A stretch of 64,000 bases of DNA from Rana temporaria (taxonomy: Eukaryota; Chordata; Amphibia; Anura; Ranidae). A model generated the notes under the pieces. It searched no databases. It was not told the origin of the DNA and saw nothing but the letters and a program-made list of their open reading frames with translations. Positions 35,666 to 48,303 of the stretch are shown here, piece by piece. The stretch spans positions 143,865,251 through 143,929,250 of the forward strand of contig NC_053499.1 in the NCBI RefSeq assembly GCF_905171775.1. Direction: 5' to 3'. A program made the translations under genes and the position numbers. Numbering within the stretch: the first letter of the stretch is position 1; each line of letters opens with the position of its first letter.

Positions 35666-36567
35666 ATATAAATAGATCGGTTGTGTCGGTAAATCCATCT
35701 TCCCAATAAGGATCGGCGTGTAGTCCAGACAGAGGGAAGCCGGCGTTACACGATCGCGTCACCACATTACAAAGTCTAATTGATCCTCTCAGGTCGATGG
35801 TCTCCCTTTAATTACCTAACGAGTCTCTCATTGAAATGAATCTCCCGGGGCCGCATGCAAATGGCCGATCAATAATTGAGAGCGGCGGCCATCGTGTCAG
35901 ACACGGCGAGCCGGCTGCGCTTTTCATCTGCGATAATTAAGAAGCCTCCCGAGTCTTATAAAGGGAATATCTGAGGGCGGCGCGACGTCTTCTGGAAACG
36001 CGACTTTTCTGTGATTTATGGGAGCTGAGTTCCTCCATCCAGGACGGGTATATAAAGGGGCGCTCCGCACAGCTCAGGACAAACCAGGAGAATTGGGGGG
36101 GGGGGGATTTAATCTATGGCCACACACGCCACAATCTTTCCTTACAATCGGACATTCCAATGATTGGACAGGAGATATTTTCATGCAATGCTTCAACACA
36201 CAGCACCAGATATCGGCAGTCAGACAATCGGCGTCCCCGCTGAACATCGGAGGATAAACTGCGGAGAGTCGTTTTGGTTGAAACTCTATTGACTTTCCAT
36301 ACAGTGAAATTGTACTGAGCAAAGTACGACGGTTGCACAGCGGTGACATTAGGCTCCGCCCATTCCCATATATGGTGCTCAGACTGCGCTATGCTCTGAA
36401 CGAGATCACTTTTATAAGTGGCGGAAGAGGTGCCATCGGTAAACCCAGAAGCGATTTCGTTGGATCGATAGGCAAGAAGTCGAGTGAGGGCAAGATGGCC
36501 CCCACTCAGCTCTATGCCCTTGGAGGACCAGAGAGACCTCCCTCTGATGTCACTTCCAGTTCCTAGG
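35666..36567. other. Mostly non-repetitive intergenic block
   Basis: It holds an octamer ATGCAAAT at 35855-35862 beside 'atcaataattgag', followed by GC-rich sequence to about 36060. It could be regulatory. No exon is seen. Confidence 0.3.
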
Positions 36568-37207
36568 CTTAAAGTGGATGTAAACCCGAATTATTATTTT
36601 TTTTGCTGTCACAATGTACAGTATAAGATTTCCTATCATCTGTGCCCAGTCTTGCCACACAGAGTTAATCCAGCTCTGAGCAATCCTCTTTTATTGTTCA
36701 GTGAAATAAAACGGATTTACAGAGAAAACCCTTAGTTTGTTCCGCCCCCTTGCTGTGAGTGACAGGTTGTTTACATATCTCATGCACTAGCCTGGAGACA
36801 GGCATTATTTTTTAATTCCCACCCCCACTCCTTTTCTGAAGTCACGTGGTTACTTTTCTGGATTTTGACTGGATGTTGGTGATCATAGCAGAATTTAGTG
36901 TACAGAATACACTGAAAAAAATGCATGTTGACAAGGGGAGTGTAGAGAAGGGCGGGGAGTCTACTGACATCACAACTCCACCCACGAGCTCCGGACAAAT
37001 ACTGCAGCTGCTGACTTTTAATACTAGGACACTTACCTGTCCTGGAGTCCAGCGCCGTCCGCAGCAGAGGACGAGCAATCGCTTGTCACTCTGCTGCCCC
37101 CCCCCCCCCGCCATCCACGGTGAGGGAACCAGGAAGTGAAGCGCTCCGGCTTCACTGCCCGGTTCCCTACGGCGCATGCGCGAGTCACGCTGCGCCTGAC
37201 GATTTAA
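36568..37207. repeat. TTAA-type dispersed repeat
   Basis: It begins TTAA|AGTGGATGTAAACCCG at 36569, related to the 12963 element, and runs to the TTAA at 37204. It contains a poly-C run near 37090. The right terminus is not certain. Confidence 0.5.
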
Positions 37208-37879
37208 CCCCTTCCTGACCAGCCGCTGCAGTTGTACTGCGCTAGGTTGGCTCTCCTGGGCGAATTTCCCGTCATTGTACGTCCGGCTGTGTTTTTTTAC
37301 TTTTGAGATATATATTATAGCAAAAAGTAAAAGATATTGTTATTTTTTTCAAAAATAAAAAACACAAGGGTGATCAACTACCACCAAAAGAAAGCTCCAT
37401 TTGTGGGGAAAAAAATGACCTTAATTTTGTTTGGGTACAGCGTCGCACGACCGCGCAATTGTCCGTTAAATTGCGATGCAGTGCCGTATCGCAAAAAGTG
37501 GCCTGGTCAGGAAGTGGGTAAATCCTTCAGAGGCTGAAGTGGTTAAGTACCGTAAGTTTGTCGCCATTCCACAAGTGTGCGCAATTTTAAAGCGCGACAT
37601 GTTAGGTATCTATTTACTCGGCATAAAATCATCTTTCACATTTTATTTTAATATTAATTCATTAAAGTTTATTTTTTCCCAAAAATTGCTTTTGAAAGAC
37701 CGCTGCGCAAATACCGCGTGACATAAAATATTGTTACAATCTCCAGTTTATTCTCTAGGGTCTCATAAAAAAAAATATATATATATAGTTTGGGGGTTCT
37801 AAGTAATTTTCTAGCAAAAAAATGCAAATTTCAACTTGTAAGCAAACAAATGTCAGAAAAAGGTTGGGTCAGGAAGGGG
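37208..37879. mobile_element. TTAA-flanked element with CCCCTTCCTGACC ends
   Basis: The inverted ends CCCCTTCCTGACC and GGTCAGGAAGGGG are perfect, with TTAA at 37204-37207 and 37880-37883. Part of the interior (inverted 'accaccaaaagaaagctc', 'cgcacgaccgcgcaattg') is shared with the 28498 element, so it is a relative with different termini. Confidence 0.88.
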
Positions 37880-37883
37880 TTAA

Positions 37884-38356
37884 AGTGACAATTTGAAGGG
37901 GGGGGGGTTAAGCATCCCAGCCATTTAGCGAGTGCTAAGGGGGCATTATTAGGAAGGACGGGGCTGTGACAGATATGGCGGAGGGATTTTCTCGCCCCCG
38001 GGGCACAGAAATTCTTCTTCTCTCTATAGAAGCACCCGGGGGCGTCATTTATAAATGGGCCAATTATTTCTGAGCCACCGGCAGATGAAGGTGAGAGTTT
38101 ATGAGCAGCAGAGACTTCTCTCCATAGATGGAGGACAGAGAGGGGAGACTTCACACAGCTACATACAGAGATAAAATACACAGATCTGTTATATCTGCCA
38201 AAAGATGTCTAATTCTGTCCATCCAGTCCTGAGATTTACACAGCTCTGCCCAGGGAGCTGATTTTACACTTCTGCAGGTAAGCAACAGAGCTTGGTCATC
38301 TCCTTCCCTCCAGCCTGTGACTGGACAATGAAGGAGCAGCAGCAGACTTATGCGCT
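37884..38356. other. Unassigned intergenic stretch
   Basis: It has a G run near 37900. No gene or element boundary was recognised. Confidence 0.35.
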
Positions 38357-39640
38357 CAGTGGCGGCTGGTGCTCCAAATCTGGGGGAGCGCAAACAAACT
38401 GAAAAAAAAAAAAAAACATCAATTGCAGCCACTGTGCCCATCAAACGAAGCCACTGTGCCCATCAATTGCCACCACTGTGCTATCAAACGCAGCCACTGT
38501 GCCTTCAAAAGCAGCCACTGTGCCCATCAAACACAACTACTGTGCCCATCAATTGCCACCACCGTGCCATCAAACGCAGCCACTGTGCCATTAAAAGACA
38601 CCACTGTGCCATCAAACGCAGCCACTGTGCCCATCAATTGCCACCACTGTGCTATCAAACGCAGCCACTGTGCCTTCAAAAGCAGCCACTGTGCCCATCA
38701 AACACAACTACTGTGCCCATCAATTGCCACCACCGTGCCATCAAACGCAGCCACTGTGCCATTAAAAGACACCACTGTGCCATCAAACGCAGCCACTGTG
38801 CCCATAAATTGCTGCCACTGTGCCATTAAACGCAGATACTGTACCCATCAATTGCTGCCTGTGTGCCCATCAATTGCTGCTACTGTGCCCATAAATTGCT
38901 GCCAGTGTGCCCAAAAAATTGCTGCCACTGTGCCCATCAATTGCTGCCAGTGTGCCCATCAATTGCTGCTACTGTGCCCATCAATTGCTGCTACTGTGCC
39001 CATTAATTGCTGCTACTGTGCCCATCAATTGCTGCCAGTGTGCCCATTAATTGCTGCCACTGTACCCATCAATTGCCGCTATTGTGCCCATCAATTGCTG
39101 CCACTGTGCCCATCAATTGCTGCCAGTGTTCCCATCAATTGCTGCCACTGTGCCCATCAATTGCAGCTATTGTGCCTATCAATTGCTGCCAGTGTGCTCA
39201 TCGATTGCTACCAGTGTTCCCATCAATTGCTGCTACTGTGCCCATCAATTGCTGCCAGTGTGATCATCAATTGCTGCCACTGTGCCCATCAATTGCCGCT
39301 ACTGTGCCCATCAATTGCCGCTACTGTGCCCATCAATTGCCGCAACTGTGCCCATCAATTGCCGCTACTGTGCCCATCAATTGCTGCCACTGTGCCCATC
39401 AATTGCCGCAACTGTGCCCATCAATTGCTGTCAGTGTGCTTATGATGATGCCCCTGATAGGTGCCCAATCACAGCGCCTGTCGTTTCAGCCAATAAGGTG
39501 ACAGATAACAGACCCGAGCACCTGATTGGCTGAGAGGTGGTTTAGTGTTAGGAAAGTGAATATTTATTCGCTTTCCTAACACAACGCTGAGTGAACTGCG
39601 AGTGCCCAGCATGGCGCCCGCTGTTTACATTTTTGGACGC
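38357..39640. mobile_element. hAT-like CAGTGGCGGCTGGTG element with an expanded 22-bp minisatellite
   Basis: The left end CAGTGGCGGCTGGTGCTCC matches those at 8810 and 48537. From about 38425 to 39435 a 22-bp unit ('tgtgcccatcaattgctgcc' plus 'ac') is repeated about 45 times. A hairpin 'gttaggaaagtgaatattta / cgctttcctaac' follows near 39547, as in the 8810 copy. The right end is approximate. The long + strand frame here is an artefact of the repeat. Confidence 0.75.
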
Positions 39641-40727
39641 CTATTAGGGCCTATGGCTCTATTCAGGTGTTTCCTAAAAATCCCCCGCCGCTAAAATTCA
39701 GGTGCCCAGCGCCCAAAAAGGGGCCGGGCACCTGAATAAGGGGTGGCAGCGGCAACCATAGATAGATTCATGCAATGCAGGTGTCAGGAGAGAGGGGGCG
39801 GCGCCCATGCGCCCTTTATGGACGCACCACGGCTGGATGAGCTCCTCTCTCTACTCTCTCCTCCTATCAGCATGTGACTTATTAGGATATTTGTATACAG
39901 TACACATCATTGGCTCATCGTGTAGCCCCTCCTTCTGCCAGTCTGAGCCGCACTGCACAGGCCAAAATCAATTTCAGGTAGTCACGGTATTTGTGTTCAA
40001 AAATACCTTTTACGCCCATTTACTTCTTTGCGTTAAATTGCATTATGTTGTGCATTAACTTGCGCTGTGCTAAGGTGGCCAATGAAATCTACCGGATGAA
40101 AACCAATCAGGACCCTTCTTTAGTAATCCAATGGCATGTGTATTGGGGCGCTGCACTGCAGAGTGTTGGGGTGCGATTTGAAATGAAGAACGCCGCATTG
40201 CAGTAAGACGCGGTGTGTGCGAGTTTATTTTACTTTTCCTTTATATTGGTTTAAGAGAGTGGATTGTCAGGAAGCACAGCCCGAGGCCAGTGCTGAGACA
40301 CTAATCTCCCCTGCAGCAGCCTCCTATCATTTCTCTGGCAGCGCAGCTTTAATAAGTACCCCCCCCCCCCCGGGTCGGAGTTCTGCCACAATCCCAGGCT
40401 GTCCCCGATATCTCCATCCTGACCCAATAAATATGTCTTATCGGAGTTCTTCCTGAGATCGCTGTCATGTACAATACCCAAACAGAGATGAGCCGGCCGG
40501 ATATCCTCATCCCCCATTTATACAATTCCAATAAAAAAAGGTGGGGCATAAAAAAAAAAGCAGTGGACCCCTCCCCCCCCCCCCCCCCCCCCAAACCAAA
40601 GCTCACCAGAGATTCACACAGGTCTTCCTAGGATGCTCAATGCTTTCACCCAAGATTCACACAGGACTGGAAGAAAGGAATGGGAAGCGTCATGAGATCC
40701 TCCACCCTTAATGGAAAGGGATCAGAA
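39641..40727. other. Unassigned intergenic stretch
   Basis: It contains 'caggtgcccagcgcc' and its inverse near 39700 and C runs at about 40361 and 40573. No gene is seen. Confidence 0.4.
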
Positions 40728-41855
40728 GAATGACTCCACCCACTACAAGCTGCCTGCAGGAAACTAAAGGAGGGGGCGGAGACAAGACCAGTGACCCTGC
40801 ACAAGGAGAGAGAGCAGAGCTGTGGGAGGGGCCAATTAAGCTCCACCCACTACAGGCTGCCTGCAGGAAACTAAAGGAGAGAGCAGAGCTGTGGGAGGGG
40901 CCAATTAAGCTCCACCCACTACAGGCTGCCTGCAGGAAACTAAAGGAGGGGGCAGAGACAAGACCAGTGACCCTGCACAAGGAGAGAGAGCAGAGCTGTG
41001 GGAGGGGCCAATTAAGCTCCACCCACTACAAGCTGCCTGCAGGAAACTAAAGGAGGGGGCGGAGACAAGACCAGTGACCCTGCACAAGAAGAGAGAGAGG
41101 AGCTGTGGGAGGGGACAATTAAGCTCCACCCACTACAGGCTGCCTGCAGGAAACTAAAGGAGGGGGCGGAGACAAGACCAGTGACCCTGCACAAGAACAG
41201 AGAGAGGAGCTGTGGGAGGGGACAATTAAGCTCCACCCACTACAGGTTGCCTGCAGGAAACTAAAGGAGGGGGCGGAGACAAGACCAGTGACCCTGCACA
41301 AGGAGAGAGAGCAGAGCTGTGGGAGGGACCATTAGGCTCCACCCACTAAAGGCTACCTGCAGGAAACTAAAGGAGGGGGAGGAGACAAGACCAGTGACCC
41401 TGCACAAGGAGAGAGAGCAGAGCTGTGGGAGGGGCCAATTAAGCTCCACCCACTACAGGTTGCCTGCAGGAAACTAAAGGAGGGGGCGGAGACAAGACCA
41501 GTGACCCTGCACAAGGAGAGAGAGCAGAGCTGTGGGAGGGGCCAATTAAGCTCCACCCACTACAGGCTGCCTGCAGGAAACTAAAGGAGGGGCGGAGACA
41601 AGACCAGTCCCCCTGCACAAGGAGAGAGAACAGAGCTGTGGGAGGGACCATTAGGCTCCACCCACTAAATGCTACCTGCAGGAAACTAAAGGAGGGGGCG
41701 GAGACAAGACCAGTGACCCTGCACAAGGAGAGAGCAGATCTGTGGGAGGGGCCCATTAGGCTCCACCCACTAAAGGCTATCTGCAGGAAACTAAAGGAGG
41801 GGGCGGAGACAAGACCAGTGACCCTGCACATGGAGAGAGAGCAGAAGTGGGTGGT
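40728..41855. repeat. Minisatellite, 107-bp unit, about 10 copies
   Basis: The unit includes 'ctccacccactacaggctgc', 'ctgcaggaaactaaaggagg' and 'cggagacaagaccagtgacc'. Several neighbouring copies are spaced 107 bp; one near 40855-40925 is shortened. Confidence 0.95.
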
Positions 41856-42986
41856 CTTTATTACTGGATTACTGCATAGATGAATGGCAGTACATGTTGG
41901 GACATGTAGTTCACCAATGCATTGAGGGTGGAAGGTAATGCATGAATGGCAGCACAGTGGTCTTGCAGCGCTGGTGTCCTTGGTTTAAATTACAAGGACC
42001 CCTGAAACGGCATGGAGTTGGGGTGATTTCTGCTCACACTCCAAAGACAATTGGAATAATTGGCCCCTGCCAAAAAATTGGCCCCTAGAACGATAATGTT
42101 CTGAGCACGCCCAGGACCCCCAGGGAAAAAGGTGACTCCGAAATGAATAAAAATAAATAATGATGGTGACCGCAGTGCGGAGATTTCGGCGCCCAGTCCG
42201 CCTTTTTCTGTCTGGTTTATTTTGCCGGAGCGGCAGAGAGAGCGTTAAATGTGCCGGCGCTCGGCAGGATTTTGTTTGTTTGTTTCTCGCCGTGTTTTTT
42301 CGGATGCGGAGTTCCCCTGAAGGGCCGTACATCATTTTTAATGAGCCCCATCTGGACCGGCTGCCCCGGTGTCAGGCCGCGGAGTGCGCCGAACTGCTAC
42401 CTTGCTGCAGGGGGGAGATAATCCGGGGGACTCCGCTGGGAACACCTTTACCAATAGATATGTACAGCCGGAGTCCCTGAGGACCCCCCGTCCGGCGCTA
42501 ATCCTACCCCTCCCCCCTCCCCTGTCCACTCCGCGCCAAATAAACTACAAAACTTTATTTCTTGTGATGTGAATTATTGATGAGACGGCCTGTCTGCTCC
42601 GCCGCGTTACACAAATGATTTTAGAGTCTATTTCCAGGTTCCCGACACTCCATGAAACCCTGTAATGAGGTGCAGAGCTGCAGGGCGCCCTCTGCAGGCA
42701 GGTCAATCACTATCACGCTAATACAGATCTGTGATGTGGGGGGGACAGCGCCACCTAGAGTACAGATCACCCCATGAGGAGGTCAATTTAAAGTAATCTG
42801 AACATTTACATTTAAATTAAAATAAAATGTAATTTAATTTAAAGACAAAACTTATTTTTTAGTGTTATCATTGAAAGTCATTGAAAGTCCCCAAATTTGG
42901 GCTGTCCCCAGAAAGGTAATAAAAGGAAAATATTCCAATGGGGACACTAGTCCTGGTGACCTGGGTGTCCCCAAGGAATTCTCTTA
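41856..42986. other. Intergenic block, partly non-repetitive
   Basis: The segment 42150-42560 is GC-rich and free of recognised repeats, with 'catttttaatgagcc'. The rest is AT-rich. No exon is seen. Confidence 0.3.
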
Positions 42987-43806
42987 AAGGGGTTGTAAAG
43001 GTTATTTGTTTGCCATCTGTGTCCCATTGGGAAGATTTCCCTTCACTTCCTGTCCCATAGCCAAAACAGGAAGTGGGAAGCAATTCCTGCTACTAAAAAG
43101 GGGTTGTAAAGGTACAATTTTCCCCCCTAAATAGCTTCCTTTACCTTAGTGCAGTCCTCCTTCACTTACCTCATCCTTCCATTTTGCTTTTAAATGTCCT
43201 TATTTCTTCTGAGAAATCCTCACTTCCTGTTCTTCTGTCTGTAACTCCACACAGTAATGCGAGGCTTTCTCCCTGGTGTGGAGTGTCGTGCTCGCCCCCT
43301 CCCTTGGACTACAGGAGAGTCAGGACGCCCACTAACACACAGCTCCTTTCTCTATCTACAACGTAGACAGCGTCCTGACTCTCCTGTAGTCCAAGGGAGG
43401 GGGCGATCACGACACTCCACACCAGGGAGAAAGCCTTGCATTACTGTTGATCCTTCCTCTGGATCAACCCACAGTTGATCCAGAGGAAGGCAAAAAAAAA
43501 ACAGCAGTGCCCATCAGTGCAGCCTCATCAGTGCCCATCAGTGCAGCCTCATCAGTGCCCATCAGTACTGCCTCATCATTGCCCATCAATGAAGGAGAAA
43601 AATTACTTTTGGCAAAAAATTCAAACCCCAGTCGTGATTAAACACCACCAAAAGAAAGCTCTATTTGAGGAGAGAAAATGATAAAATATTCATTTGGGTA
43701 CAGCGTTGCATGACCGCGCAATTGTCATTCAAAGTGCGACGGCGCTGAAAGCTGAAAATCGGCCTGGGCAGAAAGGGGGTAAAAGTGCCCGGTAGGCAAG
43801 CGGTTA
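42987..43806. repeat. Dispersed repeats with a nested foldback
   Basis: 'aaaggggttgtaaaggt' occurs at 42988 and 43097. A near-perfect inverted repeat has arms 43252-43330 and 43371-43448. A 24-bp unit 'agtgcccatcagtgcagcct' is repeated at 43505-43590. A TTAA-family fragment follows, ending 'aagcggttaa' at 43806. Confidence 0.65.
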
Positions 43807-44601
43807 AAGAAAGTCTCCCCTCACTTCACGTTGTGTCTCTGGGACAGGAGATCTTCCTGGAACACAGATATCAAACACCTGGCAGGGGTTCTAACCCTTC
43901 GATACTCCACAGAAACCTATAATGTTCCATCTTTGGTGTATTCTAGTAGTGGTGGAGTGGTGGCAAGGCGCGGGGCTGGGCGGTCACGTGATCTTGTGGC
44001 AGTTTATGGACTCGCCCGCTCCTCTCTGTCGGCGGCGCTCAGAGTGCGCTATTTGCAGATAATTAAACACAGCGTCCGGGGATACAATGTAATTACAGGA
44101 ATGAGATGGATCTGCTCATTGAGGACAGCGCTGGAGCTGATGATTCAATTACCGCCGTCTTTGATGAAAGGTGGCGGCAATATTTGTTCTATAAATATCG
44201 CACTGACCGCCGGGCTGAACATCCCTCCCTCTATCATACAGGGTCAGTGCAGTGCAATCACACAGCCCATCCAATCAACATATTTGTGCAATCATGTTTG
44301 TCGCCCTGTGCAAGCCAGTCTCGTTTGAAATTTCAGCTAGTGTGCAGGGAGAAGGGTGATCTTTGTATGTAATCTGCTTCAGGGGGGCACAGATTATCTG
44401 ATCAGCTCCTGATTATCATCTCCTATATCTGGCTGCCCCTGCAGTGGCTCCTCCTTCTCTGACTTGATATTGGGAAAATTCAGCAGGCGGGTTTCCGGGT
44501 TCCCAGCTCCGCCCCCTCTCTGAGCCCAGCCACTCACAATGAAGCATTGAAAAGGAGGTTGCACAGCAGAGAATTGCAAAATTATGTCCTGGCTGACCAG
44601 G
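43807..44601. other. Unassigned intergenic stretch
   Basis: No gene or element boundary was recognised. 43990-44240 appears non-repetitive. Confidence 0.3.
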
Positions 44602-46119
44602 GCCGCCATCAGGAATTATGGGGCCCTTTACACAGCTTCAGGCATGGGCCCGCTGGAGCAGAGAACCGGGGGGGGGGGGGGGGGTGCTGCTGCCTGAAAT
44701 TTATAAAAAAAAAGGGGGGTTTGCCACATGGGGCCCTGGGGACCTCTGAGCCCTTTAATAAAAAAAAAATATATACCCCTTACAGGTGTACTACCCCGCT
44801 GATGACGGCCATGTGGCTGACATCCGGCCGCCCCCCCCCCCACACACACACACAATGGAGCATGAGAGGGAGGTTGCAGAATGCAAAATTGTATAATTAT
44901 GACCTGGCTACCACCCGCCCACCCCAAACACACACACACAATGGAGCATGAGAGGGAGGTTGCAGAGCGCCAAATTGTATAATTATGACCTGGCTACCAT
45001 CCGCCCACCCTAAACACACACACTGGAGCATGAGAGGCAGAGGCGGTGCATTGCCATGAAATGAGATTTGCCATGGAATGAGATGGTCCGCCTCCATCTC
45101 ATCCTATTGGCTCACTCATGTCACGTGACAAAACATCAGTCACAGCTAGGCTATCATAGGGAGAGGATCTCCTCTCCCTGTGATAGCCCGATAGCACTGT
45201 CAGCAGCGCGCCTCCCGCTCCCCGATTAAGTACACCCCGCGCCCGCTCTACTCCCCGTCCCCCGCACCCTGCGCCCGCAGCTCTACTCCCCGTCCCCCGT
45301 TAAGGCTCAGGGAACGGGCGAGTGGGCTGGTGTTGTAAATACTGCGCATGCGCAGGTTTACGCTACTAACGTAGCCTACGCTAGGTCTACTGGGCTGTTG
45401 TTGTAAATACTGCGCATGCGCAGGTTTACGCTACTAACGTAGCCAACGCTAGGTCTACGCTAATAGCGTAGACTCGCCCCGTTCCCTGAGCCTTAACGGG
45501 GGACGGGGAGTAGAGCTGCGGGCGCGGGGTGCGGGGGACGGAGAGTAGAGCGGGCGCGGGGTGTACTTAATCGGGGAGCGGGAGGCACGCTGCTGACAGT
45601 GCTATCGGGCTATCACAGGGAGAGGAGATCCTCTCCCTATGATAGCCTAGCTGTGACTGATGTTTTGTCACGTGACATGAGTGAGCCAATAGGATGAGAT
45701 GGAGGCGGACCATCTCATTCCATGGCAAATCTCATTTCATGGCAATGCACCGGCTCTAGGCTTTGTGAGGCCTTAGGCAAAACTTAGACACGAGGCCCCA
45801 CTCACGCCCATAATGGGAAAAATAATTCAAGCAAGAAATGCGGGGAGGGAGAGGAGGTGAGCGCTGCAGGAAGGGAGAGACAGAGGAGCGGAGGGGGGCG
45901 GCGGTCTGCTGTCACTGAAGCCGGCCCACTGAGCCATCGGCCCACCGGGAAACTCCCTGTAGTCCCAATGGCCAGTCCATCCCTAGAGAGCAGTGCAGGG
46001 CATCTTTCTGTAATTGCCCCTTTGCCCGGCCACACCGATTCCTCCTGCTATTCAGGCCCCTCTGTGTTGCTGGGCCCCCTACAGGAGGGCTGGTGGTCCC
46101 CCCCTATTGCGGCCCTGGC
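44602..46119. mobile_element. Probable hAT-like element holding short arrays and a giant palindrome
   Basis: CAGGGCCGCCATCAGG near 44602 faces GCGGCCCTG near 46119. Inside are a 17-base G run near 44670, an 80-90-bp tandem unit at 44830-45030 ('ggagcatgagagggaggttg') and the palindrome at 45045-45751. No clear 8-bp duplication was found, so the pairing of ends is tentative. Confidence 0.45.
45045..45751. mobile_element. Giant palindromic foldback element, arms about 280 bp, TSD GGC
   Basis: The left arm (45045 to about 45325) and right arm (about 45470-45751) are nearly identical inverted copies ending GGTGCATTGCCATG. GGC lies on both sides. The 150-bp spacer carries two direct copies of 'ttgtaaatactgcgcatgcg' and 'caggtttacgctactaacgt'. 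Confidence 0.9.
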
Positions 46120-46832
46120 TGTAGCCCAGCACCTGGCTACAGTTACATCTTTAGGAAACTTTAGAACCTTTATTACAGAAACTCGGCATCACTTTGTGAA
46201 TTCCATTTTTCCTTTTGTCCGGAGCGCCCCTTAGTGCCAATGTAGGTGCTATGAGATTTCTGGAATTTTGGTGAACAGAGGTCGGTGCGGCCCAGCTATA
46301 ATTACAGCGAAAATTCCCCTCCTATAAATCATGCAGAGCTGGGTTACCTCCTACCACCCCCCATATGGCCACACAGAACACCGCGGACTCCGGGAACGGG
46401 CAACCTTTCTTAAATTAGCCCCATAGGGCCTCATTTGTCGGCTCCTCCAACAGGCACAGCCGGGACGGTGCAGCTAACAGTCGCCTCATTTCACATGCGG
46501 GTTTGCTATGATTTATCACACGCCAGGATGACGGATGGTGGAGGAGGCGGATATTTTTTGGGGCAGAGCTGGTATGGCGTCTTCGCTTACATTGCCGTGA
46601 GCAGCGTTGACTGTGGGGCTGATATCAGGTCTGTCAGATAGGCAACTCAACGGCTAACCAAAGAAACGTGGGCGGCAGGCTGACAACACTGCTGCTAATA
46701 GTGAGGAAGAGGATTTGTGTTGTCAGCCTATTACTGGCAGGATCTCCGGGTATGAAAGTCTGCAACCGATTCACAATCGGACTTGATACCAAACATACAG
46801 AGAACTCGGTTTGTGGGATACATACACTTTAA
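46120..46832. other. Unassigned intergenic stretch
   Basis: No gene, array or element boundary was recognised. Confidence 0.3.
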
Positions 46833-47850
46833 CTACTTCAGACCCGGGCCATAGTAAAAAGACGGCCTCCAGGTGGCTCTATAAATCCGGGAGGTCGTCT
46901 TTTTATGGCCTTGTATCCTCCGGCCACTGGGGGGCGCCCGCGATGCCGATGCGCGTGCCTGGCGGCCACGATGTCCTCCAGGTACCCGCGATCGGCAGTT
47001 TTAGAGCAGGGACGTGGAGCTGTGTGTGTAAACACAGAGCTCCATGTCCTGTCAGGGAGAGAGGAGACCGATCTGTGTCCCTTGTACATAGGGACAACCA
47101 TCGGTCACCTCCCCAGTCTGTCCCCTCCCCCCCACAGTAAGAATCACTCCCAGGATACACATTTAACCCCTTCCTCGCCCCCTAGTGTTAACCCCTTCCC
47201 TGCCAGTCACATTTATACAGTAATCAGTGCGTTTTTATAGCGCTGTTCGCTGTATTAATGTGAATGGTCCCAAAAAAGTGTCCGATGTGTCCACTATAAT
47301 ATCGCAGTCCTGCCAAAATTCACAGATCGGCTTATTACTAGTAAAAAAAAAAAATAATAAAAAAAATGTCAGAATTCTATCCCCTATTTTGTAGCCACTA
47401 TAACTTTTGCGCAAACCAATTACTATACACTTATTGCGATTTTTTTTTTTTTTTTTACCAAAAATATGTAGAATATGTATCGGCCTAAACTGAGAAAAAA
47501 AATTTTTTTTTTTAAAAAAAAAAATGGATATTTCTTATAGCAAAAAGTAAAAAATATTGTGTTTTTTTTCAAAATTGTCACAGCCCGTTCCGCCAGCTCC
47601 GCTACCCAAAGAAAATTGGCGTCCTTTTTTTCCCACAAATAGAGCTTTCTTTTGGTGATATTTGATCACCTCTGCGGTTTTTATTTTTTGTGCTATAAAT
47701 ATATATATTTTTTAACTTTTATATCCCCAAAATTTTGAAAAATAAACTATTTTCTTCAGTTTAGGCCAATATGTATTCTTCTACATATTTTTGGTACCAA
47801 AAAAAAAACACAATTAGCGTACATTGATTAGTTTGCGCAAAAGACATTGT
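46833..47850. mobile_element. TTAA-family element, diverged and rearranged
   Basis: It begins TTAA|CTACTTCAGACCCGGGCC. It contains 'ttaaccccttcc' blocks and, twice, inverted or direct A/T tracts of the 28498 family ('gagctttcttttggtgatat', 'cagtttaggccaatatgtat'). The right boundary is approximate. Confidence 0.6.
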
Positions 47851-47865
47851 GGCCGCCGGCAATTC

Positions 47866-48303
47866 ACAGGCCCCTTTATACTCCTGGATACATCTATAGA
47901 GCCATGACAGGCCCTCGTTATACTCCTTTATACATGTATAGAGCCATGACAGGTCCTCTTTATATTCCTTTACATGTAAAGAGTAATGACAGGTCCTCTA
48001 TATACATGTATAGAGCCATGACAGGTCCTCTTTATACATCTATAGAGCCATGACAGGTCCTCTTTATACATCTATAGAGCCATGACAGGCCCTTGTTATA
48101 CTCCTTTATACATGTATAGAGCCATGTCAAGTACTCTTTATAGTCCTATATACATTTATAGAGCCATGACAGGTCCTCTTTATACTCCTATACATGTATA
48201 GAGCCATGTCAAGTACTCTTTATAGTCCTATATACATGTATAGAGCCATGACAGGTCCTCTTTATACTCCTTTATACATGTATAGAGCCATGACGGGTCC
48301 CCT
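47866..48303. repeat. Minisatellite, 32-42-bp unit
   Basis: 'tatagagccatgacaggtcc' recurs about 11 times, with variable 'tctttatactcctttataca' spacers. Confidence 0.9.

Noticed and set aside
34705..35765. Minus-strand frames over 320 codons of HTALTQDSHSSHPRF repeats
   Set aside because: They come from a 22-bp tandem array in which all three frames are open and give the same peptide.
38350..39501. Cys/Pro-rich repetitive protein of 358 residues
   Set aside because: It is a product of the 22-bp minisatellite inside a hAT-like element, not a keratin-associated or other real protein.
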